From an uncultured bacterium (GTDB lineage: Bacteria; Desulfobacterota; BSN033; UBA1163): a DNA stretch of 36,776 nucleotides. Position 1 is the stretch's first letter. Each line of letters starts with the position of its first letter. Location: NCBI GenBank assembly GCA_938045955.1, contig CALIBK010000033.1:1-36776 (forward strand), in the 5' to 3' direction. The notes beneath the pieces are model-generated. The model had not been told where the DNA came from. It made no database searches and saw only the letters and a list, made by a program, of their open reading frames with translations. Position numbers and translations under genes: made by a program. Positions 8,419-15,790 of the stretch are shown here, one piece after another.

Positions 8419-9225
8419 TCACCTTAACCCTAAGACATCCTGCATGTCATAGAGCCCATTGGGTTGATGAATAATCCATAGGGCAGCCTTTATAGCTCCC
8501 CGGGCGAAGTTGTCCCGGCTGTGGGCTCGATGGATGATTTCCAATCTCTCCCCTACCCCTCCGAAGAGGACCATATGTTCTCCCACGATGTCCCCTGCCC
8601 GAATGACCTGCATCCCGATCTCCTCCCGGGTTCTTTCGCCAATCATCCCCTTCCGGCCATAAATCCCTACCTGATTGAAATCTCTCCCGATCGTCTCGGC
8701 GATGAGTTCCCCGAGTTTGATCGCGGTTCCACTGGGAGAATCTTTTTTGAGTCGATGATGAGCCTCAAGGATTTCGATATCATAGTCCTGTCCCAAAACC
8801 CTCGCCACATCCTGAACAATCCGAAACATCACATTCATTCCCACACTCATGTTGGGGGCGAGCACACAACGGACCTCCTTCGAAAGTTCTTTGATCCTCT
8901 CCATCTGCTCTGGACGAAACCCTGTCGTTCCGATCACAATCGCAACTCCATTCTCCCTTGCAAACTCGAGACTCTCAAGAGAAGCCTGGGGGGTAGAAAA
9001 GTTAATAATGACCTCTCCCTCTCCCTTTCTTATTCTTCCCTCCAATGGAATTCCTGATCTTCCCAGCCCGACGATCTCTCCCACATCTTTTCCAAGAGAA
9101 GGATGATCAGGTCTCTCCACCGCCTGAACCAATCTCATGGATGGGGTCTCATGAAGGACGTGAATGATTCGGGTTCCCATTCGACCTGCTGCACCAACTA
9201 CAATCACTCCGATCTTTTCGCTCAT
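8419..9225 (-). CDS. dapB: 4-hydroxy-tetrahydrodipicolinate reductase
   Basis: A 268-residue DapB, which reduces hydroxy-tetrahydrodipicolinate to tetrahydrodipicolinate in lysine and peptidoglycan synthesis. The nucleotide loop is VVGAAGRMGTRI, the central nicotinamide region has IGTTGF and APNMSVGMNV, and the substrate signature EAHHRLKKDSPSGTA carries the catalytic His and Lys. The ATG at 9225 overlaps the dapF stop (ATGA) and has GGAGG seven bases upstream, so it is preferred over a start six codons earlier. The reverse order dapF then dapB after lysA shows a compact pathway operon. dapA is not in the window. Confidence 0.95.
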   Translation of the reverse strand: MSEKIGVIVVGAAGRMGTRIIHVLHETPSMRLVQAVERPDHPSLGKDVGEIVGLGRSGIPLEGRIRKGEGEVIINFSTPQASLESLEFARENGVAIVIGTTGFRPEQMERIKELSKEVRCVLAPNMSVGMNVMFRIVQDVARVLGQDYDIEILEAHHRLKKDSPSGTAIKLGELIAETIGRDFNQVGIYGRKGMIGERTREEIGMQVIRAGDIVGEHMVLFGGVGERLEIIHRAHSRDNFARGAIKAALWIIHQPNGLYDMQDVLGLR

Positions 9226-10043
9226 AAGTAAGCCTCCTCCCATATCTCTCCTTCATAGACGATGTGAACCTCTCCCTCAAAAAATAACCTCTTGATTTGA
9301 TCCCTTTCTATCTCGAAATAGACGTTCAGGATCTCTCCTCCTCTCGTCCTGACAGAGACAGGGGATTTTACAAACCCTTTTATGGCCGAAATGAGAGCAG
9401 AAGCCACCACCCCTGTCCCGCAAGCTAAAGTCTCATCCTCGACTCCTCGTTCATAGGTCCGCACAGAGAGGCTGGAATCCCCTTCTACCTTAACAAAATT
9501 TGCATTAACTCCTGAGGGGGCATAGTGTGGATGAAAGCGGATGGCCCTCCCCATCTCGACCACCTCCATCTCATCGATCTCTTTTAAGAACAAGACCGCA
9601 TGGGGAACACCGGTATTAATCCTTGAGATGGTCAATTCTTTTCCTTCAATAAAAATCCTTTCATCCATCTTTAAATCATGAGGCTTTGGCATCTCTAATT
9701 TGACCCGCTTTCCCTCCACCTGGGCATGAATCATCCCTGCGAGGGTTTCAAATTGAAGCTGAGCCGGAGCAATTCCTTTCACAAAAGCAAACCGGGCGGC
9801 ACATCTTCCACCATTGCCGCACATTTCGGCTTCACTTCCATCGGCATTGAAGAACCGCCACCTGAAGTCTGCTCGGGTTGAGTTTTCTATAAGGATCAGT
9901 CCATCTGCACCGACAGAAAATCTTCTCCGGCATACTTTTCGGGTAAATTCCTTTATCCGGTCTTCGGATAAAAAAGGGCTCCGATGATCAATCAGAATAA
10001 AATCATTTCCACTTCCACTCATCTTCGTAAAAGGAATCTTCAT
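9222..10043 (-). CDS. dapF: diaminopimelate epimerase
   Basis: A 273-residue cofactor-independent epimerase interconverting LL- and meso-diaminopimelate. Both catalytic cysteines are visible, in SEAEMCGNGGRCAA (N-terminal half) and DETLACGTGVVASA (C-terminal half). The start FTKMSGSGNDFILID is typical. The ATG at 10043 gives the family length; an in-frame ATG at 10067 would add eight residues. Neither has a convincing Shine-Dalgarno site, so the start is uncertain. It sits between lysA (56 bases away) and dapB (4-base overlap). Confidence 0.95.
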   Translation of the reverse strand: MKIPFTKMSGSGNDFILIDHRSPFLSEDRIKEFTRKVCRRRFSVGADGLILIENSTRADFRWRFFNADGSEAEMCGNGGRCAARFAFVKGIAPAQLQFETLAGMIHAQVEGKRVKLEMPKPHDLKMDERIFIEGKELTISRINTGVPHAVLFLKEIDEMEVVEMGRAIRFHPHYAPSGVNANFVKVEGDSSLSVRTYERGVEDETLACGTGVVASALISAIKGFVKSPVSVRTRGGEILNVYFEIERDQIKRLFFEGEVHIVYEGEIWEEAYL

Positions 10044-10098
10044 CTCGAACTCTTGCTCATTAGCCATCAGGGGTAAGGCGTCGGGCGAAAAATAATCC

Positions 10099-11358
10099 TT
10101 ACATCAATAGAAAGTCCGGTATCCTCTCTTTCCTTACCAGATCCTCATAATCCTCTCTTTCTCGAATGATAAACATCTCGGTATCTCGAACTAAAACCTC
10201 CGCCACTCGAGGCCGTGAATTATAATTCGTAGACATTGAAAACCCATAGGCTCCAGCACTCATCACGGCAACGAGCTCTCCCGGTTGAAGTTCCTGTAAG
10301 GTCCGACCCTTTGCAAGAAAATCACTTGACTCACAGATCGGGCCCACAATATCTACCACCCGGGTCTTTCGCATCTCCTCTTTCACAGGAAGAATCTGAT
10401 GATAGGATCCATAATAACTCGGTCGAACCAGATCATTCATCCCTGCATCCACAATGACGAAACGCTTCTCCTCATTCTCCTTTGTATAGAGAACCTTCGA
10501 AACCAGGATCCCTGCATTCCCAACAATAACCCTTCCCGGTTCTAAAATAAGGGTGCAATCAAACCCTCTAATCTCATCCAGAATGTTTGCGGCATACTCA
10601 ACCGGATGAGGGGGCTCTTCATCTTCGTAAGTGATTCCTAATCCCCCACCAAGATCCAGGTACTGGATCTCCATTCCCTCTTCTCTCAAACGCTCCACCA
10701 GAGTTTTCAATTTTCTTAATGCCTCCACGATCGGTTCAACCTCGACCAGTTGCGATCCGATGTGACAATCAATCCCGATCACCTTTAGATGAGGCAACCG
10801 GAAGGCAAGCCGGTAGGCCTCTGGGGCTTGAAGAATATCAATCCCAAACTTATTCTGTTTTAAGCCGGTAGAGATATAGGGATGGGTCTTGGGATCGATG
10901 TCAGGATTGACCCTTATGGAAAGTGGAGCTTTCTTCCCCATTCTGCCAGCAATCTCATTGATCTTCTCGATCTCCTGAAACGACTCTGCATTAAAAAGGA
11001 GAATCCCTGCTTGAAGGGCAGATTCAATCTCCTCTTCTTTTTTCCCGACCCCTGAAAACACGATCTTCTTAGGGTCAGCTCCGCTTTTCAGGGCCCGGTA
11101 AAGTTCTCCTCCAGAAACCACATCTACCCCTCCTCCTAAATTCACAAAGAGACGAAGCAGAGCCAGATTCGAATTGGCTTTGGCTGAATAACAGATCAGG
11201 TGGGGAATCCCATCGAAGGCCTCGTCAAATACCCTGAAATGTCTAACCAGCGTATTGTAGCTATAAAGATAAAATGGCGTCCCGATCTTTTCGGCTATCT
11301 CTCTGATGGGAAGCCCCTCGCAATAGAGCTCCCCATTTTTATATTCAAAATAATGCAT
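10099..11358 (-). CDS. lysA: diaminopimelate decarboxylase
   Basis: A 419-residue PLP enzyme of the alanine-racemase/ornithine-decarboxylase fold that converts meso-diaminopimelate to lysine. The PLP lysine is Lys60 in ICYSAKANSNLALL. The barrel has IDCHIGSQ and a glycine-rich phosphate loop (DLGGGLGITY), and the C-terminal barrel contributes GPICESSDFLAKGR with the active-site cysteine and AGAYGFSMSTNYNSRPR. GGAG lies six bases upstream of the ATG at 11358. It follows the lipoprotein gene by 62 bases and begins the lysine block lysA-dapF-dapB. Confidence 0.96.
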   Translation of the reverse strand: MHYFEYKNGELYCEGLPIREIAEKIGTPFYLYSYNTLVRHFRVFDEAFDGIPHLICYSAKANSNLALLRLFVNLGGGVDVVSGGELYRALKSGADPKKIVFSGVGKKEEEIESALQAGILLFNAESFQEIEKINEIAGRMGKKAPLSIRVNPDIDPKTHPYISTGLKQNKFGIDILQAPEAYRLAFRLPHLKVIGIDCHIGSQLVEVEPIVEALRKLKTLVERLREEGMEIQYLDLGGGLGITYEDEEPPHPVEYAANILDEIRGFDCTLILEPGRVIVGNAGILVSKVLYTKENEEKRFVIVDAGMNDLVRPSYYGSYHQILPVKEEMRKTRVVDIVGPICESSDFLAKGRTLQELQPGELVAVMSAGAYGFSMSTNYNSRPRVAEVLVRDTEMFIIREREDYEDLVRKERIPDFLLM

Positions 11359-11420
11359 CTTATACTCCTGCCTTCTTAGTCCCTTTTTTCTTGTTTCAAG
11401 ATTTTAAAATTCGATCCTTT

Positions 11421-12494
11421 TTAATATAGATACCTCACCCTGACTTCTTCGGAAAAAGGACTTTCATTTCTTCTCGGAGAATGATCAATCGCAGTGACCA
11501 CATATTCGTAATCTTGTCCTATTTCCACATCAGTATCAAGATAGAGTTCCTTGGTGAGATGGACCGGTGTTAATCTTTCAAATTTTATCTCCCCTGCTCT
11601 TCTCCGATAGACATAGTATCCTAATAGATCCGGTTCTAAATTTCTCCTCCAATGGAGCTCAATCCCATTCTTCAGGGGAATAGCCACCAATTCCGAAGGG
11701 GCACTGGGCGGAACCAGATCTGTTGGAATGACCGGAGGGGTCAGAGTCCCCTTCCCTTCGATATCCGTTTTTACGACTCGCCTTAATGCCCTTATGGAAT
11801 AAACATATCTTTTCTCATTCTCAACACTGAAGTCGGTATACTGGTTGAGAGTAAGAGGTTCACGATTCAAGGGGTGGGGGAGAAAATCCTTTCCTTCTTC
11901 CTTTCGATAAATGTTGTAGCCAGTGGCTTCCGGAACAGGCTCCCAGGAGATATCCACTCGTTTATCCCCACCTTCTACTCTTATCAATTTAGGCATGGGA
12001 GGGGGTTCATCCCAAAAGAGGGTGACCGGGTTTGAAGGAGAACTCAAATCCCCCCTTCGATTCACGGTGATGACCTGAAACACATAGACTTTTTTTGGGG
12101 TGAGATCCTCAAGATAAAAGGACATCCTCTTTCCCCTGTCCTCTGAATTTAATTTTCCTTCGTAGAAGACTTCTGTCTTCTCCCCGCAACCCCTGCATGC
12201 CTCGCCAATCAGGTCTCCCACTGAGCTCAAGATCTTAAATCGAGATAAATCGGTCAGAGGAGACTTATCGGTATTCTCTCTGGGAAGGGTCCATTCTAAG
12301 AGAACCCCTCCTTCTCTTGATCTTGCTTCAAGGTCAACAATCCTCTTAGGAACAACGGTCGACCATGGGACCGGAGGCCCTTTCTTCCCGCATGCCCCTC
12401 CCAGAAAGAAGATAAGAGACAATAAACAAGATAATTTAAATATAAAAGAATAATTTTTGGATTTCGAATTTCGAGCTTCGAATTTATTCGTCAT
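11421..12494 (-). CDS. probable lipoprotein with fibronectin type III domains
   Basis: A 357-residue exported protein. A basic N-region, a hydrophobic core (about residues 17-33) and LGGACGKKGPP form a lipoprotein-like signal, with the likely lipidated Cys35; the -3 position is Gly rather than Leu, so the lipobox is not ideal. The rest holds about three FnIII-like beta-sandwich domains (roughly 45-150, 155-245 and 255-355) with repeated patterns such as VDISWEPVPEATGYNIYRK and IELHWRRNLEPDLLGYYVYRR. The ATG overlaps the yggS stop as ATGA. The first 14 residues are encoded by a palindromic TTCGAA-rich repeat that looks inserted. The role is unknown; cell-surface binding or an envelope scaffold is inferred. 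Confidence 0.8.
   Translation of the reverse strand: MTNKFEARNSKSKNYSFIFKLSCLLSLIFFLGGACGKKGPPVPWSTVVPKRIVDLEARSREGGVLLEWTLPRENTDKSPLTDLSRFKILSSVGDLIGEACRGCGEKTEVFYEGKLNSEDRGKRMSFYLEDLTPKKVYVFQVITVNRRGDLSSPSNPVTLFWDEPPPMPKLIRVEGGDKRVDISWEPVPEATGYNIYRKEEGKDFLPHPLNREPLTLNQYTDFSVENEKRYVYSIRALRRVVKTDIEGKGTLTPPVIPTDLVPPSAPSELVAIPLKNGIELHWRRNLEPDLLGYYVYRRRAGEIKFERLTPVHLTKELYLDTDVEIGQDYEYVVTAIDHSPRRNESPFSEEVRVRYLY
12455..12491. repeat. TTCGAA-rich palindromic repeat in the lipoprotein N-terminus
   Basis: The plus strand has GGATTTCGAATTTCGAGC followed by TTCGAATTT. It includes TTCGA-GCT-TCGAA and overlapping TTCGAA palindromes. Similar small intergenic repeats are known to me from many deltaproteobacterial genomes, but I cannot verify that here. 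It encodes the basic N-region of the lipoprotein signal, residues about 2-14. Confidence 0.45.
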
Positions 12495-13174
12495 TTACTA
12501 CGGGGTCCGAAAATGGCCGTTCCCACCCTTACATAGGTTGCGCCTTCTTCAATGGCAATCTCAAAATCGCTGGACATCCCCATCGAAAGTTCTTTTAGAG
12601 GAATCCCTTCTTTCTCCAATCTTTCTTTTAACTCACGAAGTTTGATAAAATAGGGTCTGCTTGCCTCCGGAGAATCGAAATAAGGAGGCATGGTCATTAG
12701 TCCCACAAGTGAAAGATTCCTTAACTCAAATATTTTTTTGGCCAATTCAAATGCCTTTTCTTCTTCGGTTCCGAATTTCGTCCTCTCTCCTGAGAGATTG
12801 ACCTCCATCATCACCTTGATGACCTGACCTTCCTTCTCAGCCCTTCGATTGAGCTCTTCAGCCAGGGAAAGACTGTCCACTGAATGGATCATATCGAAAA
12901 GGCGAACCGCATACTTTGCCTTATTCGTTTGAAGATGGCCGATGAAATGCCACTCTACCTGTCTTCCAATCTCTTCGATCTTTCTCTTGGCCTCCTGGAC
13001 ATAGTTTTCGCCAAGGATTGAAATCCCTGCAGCAATGGCTTCCTTGATTCGATTAACCTCTACGGTTTTGGAGACCGCCACCAGTTTCACCTCTTTCGGG
13101 TCTCTTCCGACCCTTCGGGCAGCCTTCTCTATCCTTTCCATCACATGGACCAAATTTTCCCTGATCGTTGACAT
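12491..13174 (-). CDS. pyridoxal phosphate homeostasis protein, YggS/PROSC family
   Basis: A 227-residue single-domain alanine-racemase-like barrel. PLP is held by the lysine in VKLVAVSKTVEV (near residue 36). Other marks are LGENYVQEA, WHFIGHLQTNKAKY, VMMEVNLSGERTKFG and the C-terminal phosphate-binding part LSMGMSSDFEIAIEEGATYVRVGTAIFGPR. The family buffers free PLP and affects amino- and keto-acid balance. It lies 29 bases after maf and overlaps the lipoprotein gene by four bases. Placing a PLP chaperone before PLP-dependent lysA is suggestive but may be coincidence. Confidence 0.95.
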   Translation of the reverse strand: MSTIRENLVHVMERIEKAARRVGRDPKEVKLVAVSKTVEVNRIKEAIAAGISILGENYVQEAKRKIEEIGRQVEWHFIGHLQTNKAKYAVRLFDMIHSVDSLSLAEELNRRAEKEGQVIKVMMEVNLSGERTKFGTEEEKAFELAKKIFELRNLSLVGLMTMPPYFDSPEASRPYFIKLRELKERLEKEGIPLKELSMGMSSDFEIAIEEGATYVRVGTAIFGPRSK

Positions 13175-13203
13175 TCTAATATTCTATTTGAAGATTCCTT
13201 CTT

Positions 13204-13809
13204 TCAATTGATCGTTCTGATGCCGGATTTTGAAAATTTTATAGCCCCTAAATGAAGAAGCATCTGGATCACCTCACAGAGAGGTAGACCAATCACATTG
13301 GTGTAAGATCCTCTGATCGATTCGATCATAAACGAACCCATGCCCTGGGCTGCGTATCCTCCGGCTTTATCATAAGGCTCCCCTGTTTGAATGTACCAGT
13401 CTATTTCGGAAGGAGCAAGCTTTTTGATCCTGACCAGACTTCTAACGACCTTTCGATCCATCTTTTTCCTTTTCAGGTGTTTTATGGAAACCCCTGTAAA
13501 AACCTGATGTTCCTTCCCACTGAGTTGACGAAGCATGGATCGGGCTTCTTCTGAATTCTTTGGTTTTCCCAATATTTTGTGTTCGATGTAGACGATGGTA
13601 TCTGCCCCAAGAACCCATCGATCAGGATATCTCTCTGCAATTTCCGAGGCCTTCGCTTCAGCTAATCGAAGGACATGATCTCGCGGGGATTCTTCTGGAA
13701 GAAAATCCTCTTCGACCCTGCTTGGAATCACATCAAACTCGATGGCCAATCGCTTGAGCAACTCATATCTTCTCGGAGATGAGGAAGCGAGGATCAATCT
13801 CTTTGACAC
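13204..13809 (-). CDS. maf: Maf family nucleotide pyrophosphatase
   Basis: A 201-residue Maf/HAM1-fold protein that hydrolyses non-canonical or UTP/dTTP-type nucleoside triphosphates. The N-terminal signature LILASSSPRRYELLKRL, the acidic residue in WVLGADTIVYIEHKILGKP and the Arg/Lys patch in SGKEHQVFTGVSI are present, as is the TGEPYDKAGGYAAQGMG motif. The start is GTG at 13809; there is no Shine-Dalgarno site, but a promoter lies so close that the transcript would begin at or near the GTG. It is the first gene of a seven-gene minus-strand run down to the FAH gene. Confidence 0.94.
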   Translation of the reverse strand: MSKRLILASSSPRRYELLKRLAIEFDVIPSRVEEDFLPEESPRDHVLRLAEAKASEIAERYPDRWVLGADTIVYIEHKILGKPKNSEEARSMLRQLSGKEHQVFTGVSIKHLKRKKMDRKVVRSLVRIKKLAPSEIDWYIQTGEPYDKAGGYAAQGMGSFMIESIRGSYTNVIGLPLCEVIQMLLHLGAIKFSKSGIRTIN

Positions 13810-13815
13810 CTTAAA

Positions 13816-13844
13816 AAACTAAGTGAAAACCGAAAGTTTGTCAA
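13816..13844 (-). promoter_or_regulatory. promoter of maf, probably giving a leaderless transcript
   Basis: Read on the minus strand, TTGACA (13844-13839) and TAGTTT (13821-13816) are 17 bases apart. Only six bases separate the -10 box from the GTG start, so transcription would begin at about the first base of the codon. This explains why maf has no ribosome-binding site. The promoter would serve the whole maf-to-FAH gene run. Confidence 0.5.
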
Positions 13845-14093
13845 GTTGAAAGGAATTTACCCCTCTCTCGGCTTCACACATCCTTCCCATTAAGTGCTTC
13901 CGTCAGAGGCCCACCCGACTCAGGCTGAAGAAGATACCTCTTTCATTTAGGAATTAATAAGAATCAAGGGGTCATGATATTCTACTTAAGAAGTGAATAT
14001 GAGGTTCAAAACAATTCCCCTGATAATGATATGAAATGGGGGGATGAATTAGTTAAAACTTGAGCCCTAGGCTGAGAAAGAGGGAATGGGATT

Positions 14094-14306
14094 ATGACGA
14101 TGCAGGAGAAAGTGATTAAGAGGAAGGTTGGGCTTTTGAGGTTAACCAGGGAGTTGGGAAACATTTCCGGGGCCTTCGGACCATTGGTTATTCACGGGAT
14201 AGTTTTTATCGTTTCAAGGAGCTTAATGAGAGGGGAGCTTGCGCTTCAGGAGCTTAGTCGTCGTAAGCCTTGTCCGAAGAATCGGGTGGGTCTGGGGGTG
14301 GTTTAA
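14094..14306 (+). pseudogene. IS481-family-like transposase N-terminal remnant
   Basis: The frame starts MTMQEKVIKRKVGLLRLTRE, like the N-terminal helix-turn-helix of IS481-type transposases. From about 14183 the homology moves one frame over: that frame reads IGYSRDSFYRFKELNERG, the expected helix-turn-helix continuation. It then returns to the first frame with LALQELSRRKPCPKNRV. Two compensating single-base indels therefore break the gene. It stops after about 70 codons, before any DDE catalytic domain. This is a dead fragment; no terminal inverted repeats were recognised. It marks a former insertion between maf and the HEPN/MNT pair. Confidence 0.75.
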
Positions 14307-14345
14307 AGAACTTTTAATCTTCTTGGAATGCATGATAGATAAATC

Positions 14346-14534
14346 CTATCCAAACGAAATGTATGATAACTTCTCCTCCCCAAAAACTCCATTATTCATA
14401 GAGAGTATTATTTTTGATAGAATTTTTACCATCTTTTCACTTAATTCAATGACTCCTTTAGCTTCTTCTGGATTGATTTCAGAATGGAGATCGTGATGAG
14501 CCTCCCATGTTTCTTTTGCTTCTTCCTCAGCGAG
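14346..14534 (-). pseudogene. unidentified remnant reading frame downstream of the MNT gene
   Basis: On the minus strand, directly after the MNT gene and shifted by one frame, a stop-to-stop frame of about 62 codons reads LAEEEAKETWEAHHDLHSEI and continues with NPEEAKGVIELSEKM, then ends at TAG (14346-14348). The composition is protein-like (acidic, helical) but there is no usable start codon or ribosome site. It could be the tail of a lost neighbouring gene or a frameshifted extension. I do not recognise a family. The rest of 14307-14345 shows nothing. Confidence 0.3.
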
Positions 14535-15006
14535 TCATTCCTCGATAATCCACCACTACATATCCCTCTCTGATTGCCTCCATCACCTCTTGATGAAAGC
14601 GATCTACTTCGAACTTCCAATCGGGGGCATATTTCAAGACATGCTCCACATAGTCGGAAAGAGAAATATCATTCTCTTTGAAGATATTTATCCCCCTGAT
14701 GGCTTCATATTGAATCAAGTAGCTTGTCTCTTCCAGAAAGACCAAATCCAACTTAAAAATGGAGAAGAGTGCTGACAGATCATCAAAAAGATAGCCATAA
14801 AGCTTAAGCTTCTTTCTCGTGTTTTTTAAAATCTCGGGGTTCAAGAATACTATCCCCAGGTCAAGGTCGCTATAAGGATCTAAAGGAGAGACTTCTCCTT
14901 TTTGTTGGAGGAACTTATAACCAGCTTCTGCCAGAGATCCAAATAAGAAGGCTAACCGAACACCATAGCCTTTGCAAACTGTTTCAAACCTCTCTCGTCT
15001 CGTCAT
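14527..15006 (-). CDS. mntA: MNT-type nucleotidyltransferase, antitoxin of a HEPN/MNT pair
   Basis: A 159-residue minimal nucleotidyltransferase. FLFGSLAEAG supplies the Gly23-Ser24 motif, Asp47-Leu-Asp49 in YSDLDLGIVF is the metal pair, and KLDLVFL (Asp87) supplies the third acidic residue. In characterised type VII systems MntA adenylylates a tyrosine of the HEPN toxin and so neutralises it. The loop between GS and DxD is 22 residues here, against about 10 in the classic motif. AAGGAG overlaps the HEPN stop, and only 14 bases separate the genes, so the pair is co-translated. Assignment to the family is firm; the functional class is inferred from pairing. Confidence 0.85.
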   Translation of the reverse strand: MTRRERFETVCKGYGVRLAFLFGSLAEAGYKFLQQKGEVSPLDPYSDLDLGIVFLNPEILKNTRKKLKLYGYLFDDLSALFSIFKLDLVFLEETSYLIQYEAIRGINIFKENDISLSDYVEHVLKYAPDWKFEVDRFHQEVMEAIREGYVVVDYRGMTR

Positions 15007-15020
15007 ATTTGCAAATCTCC

Positions 15021-15461
15021 TTACCGATTTGCTTTCAAAAAACCTTCAATCTCTGTAATGAATTCTTCTATATCCTGAAGGTTGCTCTGGATAATCTCAT
15101 AAAGTTCCTCAGGGGTAATCTCGTGGTAGAAATGGACCAGCCGATTGCGATAACCAGCGATGGGGATCAATTTCTCTGCCATTTTCTGGGAAACCACTCC
15201 TTTAACCTCCAGCCCTTTTGCGATCGATTTATATTCAAAACCTAACTCAAATCCACCAATCCTTGCCAAAATATGTCGGGCAATGTCAAACATATCTTCC
15301 AAGGCATGACGTAAGAAGGTCTCGCAAGCAGCCCAATTCCTCACGTCGGATAAAAATTCATCCTTGGAAAGTCTGGCAAATTTGTTCATCTCAATGAGAT
15401 TATTCCGAATGTTAGTAAGCCGATTCTCTATCATTTCCCTATTCAATGGCAATCTTGCCAT
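15021..15461 (-). CDS. hepT: HEPN domain RNase toxin (HepT/DUF86-like)
   Basis: A 146-residue all-helical HEPN protein. The active motif is Arg105-Asn-Arg-Leu-Val-His110-Phe-Tyr112, a clean Rx4HxY, where Arg and His form the RNase site and Tyr112 is the predicted AMPylation target. The preceding region (VVSQKMAEKLIPIAGY) matches the HepT pattern. It is first in the two-gene unit, followed by the MNT antitoxin. All key residues are present, so the toxin should be active. AGGA lies close to the ATG at 15461, with GGAG farther upstream. Confidence 0.87.
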   Translation of the reverse strand: MARLPLNREMIENRLTNIRNNLIEMNKFARLSKDEFLSDVRNWAACETFLRHALEDMFDIARHILARIGGFELGFEYKSIAKGLEVKGVVSQKMAEKLIPIAGYRNRLVHFYHEITPEELYEIIQSNLQDIEEFITEIEGFLKANR

Positions 15462-15586
15462 TTCCTGCTACTCTCCAAAGGATCAATTCTGTAATTTCTT
15501 TGCTTTATTCTGGTTTAGACCCAGAGTGATTTACCCTTCCAATTATCATATGAAATTTCTATGATTTTATTCTTTCCGAGAAAAAT

Positions 15587-15790
15587 TTAGGAATCGATTC
15601 GCCTCTTATTCAATAGCGAAATCAATCGATGAACATTTTTCAGGCAGAAGTTGACGTTGACATTCCCACTTACGGTGGTAATGGCAATAACCTCCAGCTC
15701 AGGAGATCGCAAGGCAAGAATAATTGCCATTGCATCATCAACGCCAGGATCGGTATCCAGGACTACTTTTTTCTTGTGCATCTCCTTCAT
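15587..15790 (-). pseudogene. truncated inosine-uridine preferring nucleoside hydrolase
   Basis: Only 67 codons. The start KKVVLDTDPGVDDAMAIIL is the calcium-binding DxDxxxDD motif of nucleoside hydrolases, and the following SPELEVIAITTVSGNVNV also fits. The full family is 300-plus residues, so about four fifths is missing; the frame stops just after LISLLNKRRIDS. A remnant, not a working enzyme. Its surroundings (HEPN/MNT, transposase fragment, MITE) are consistent with decay in a variable region. Confidence 0.8.

Noticed and set aside
14239-14496. Plus-strand open frame of 85 codons after the IS481 fragment
   Set aside because: It overlaps the transposase remnant in another frame, lacks a ribosome site, and its second half is antisense to the better coding-like minus-strand frame.
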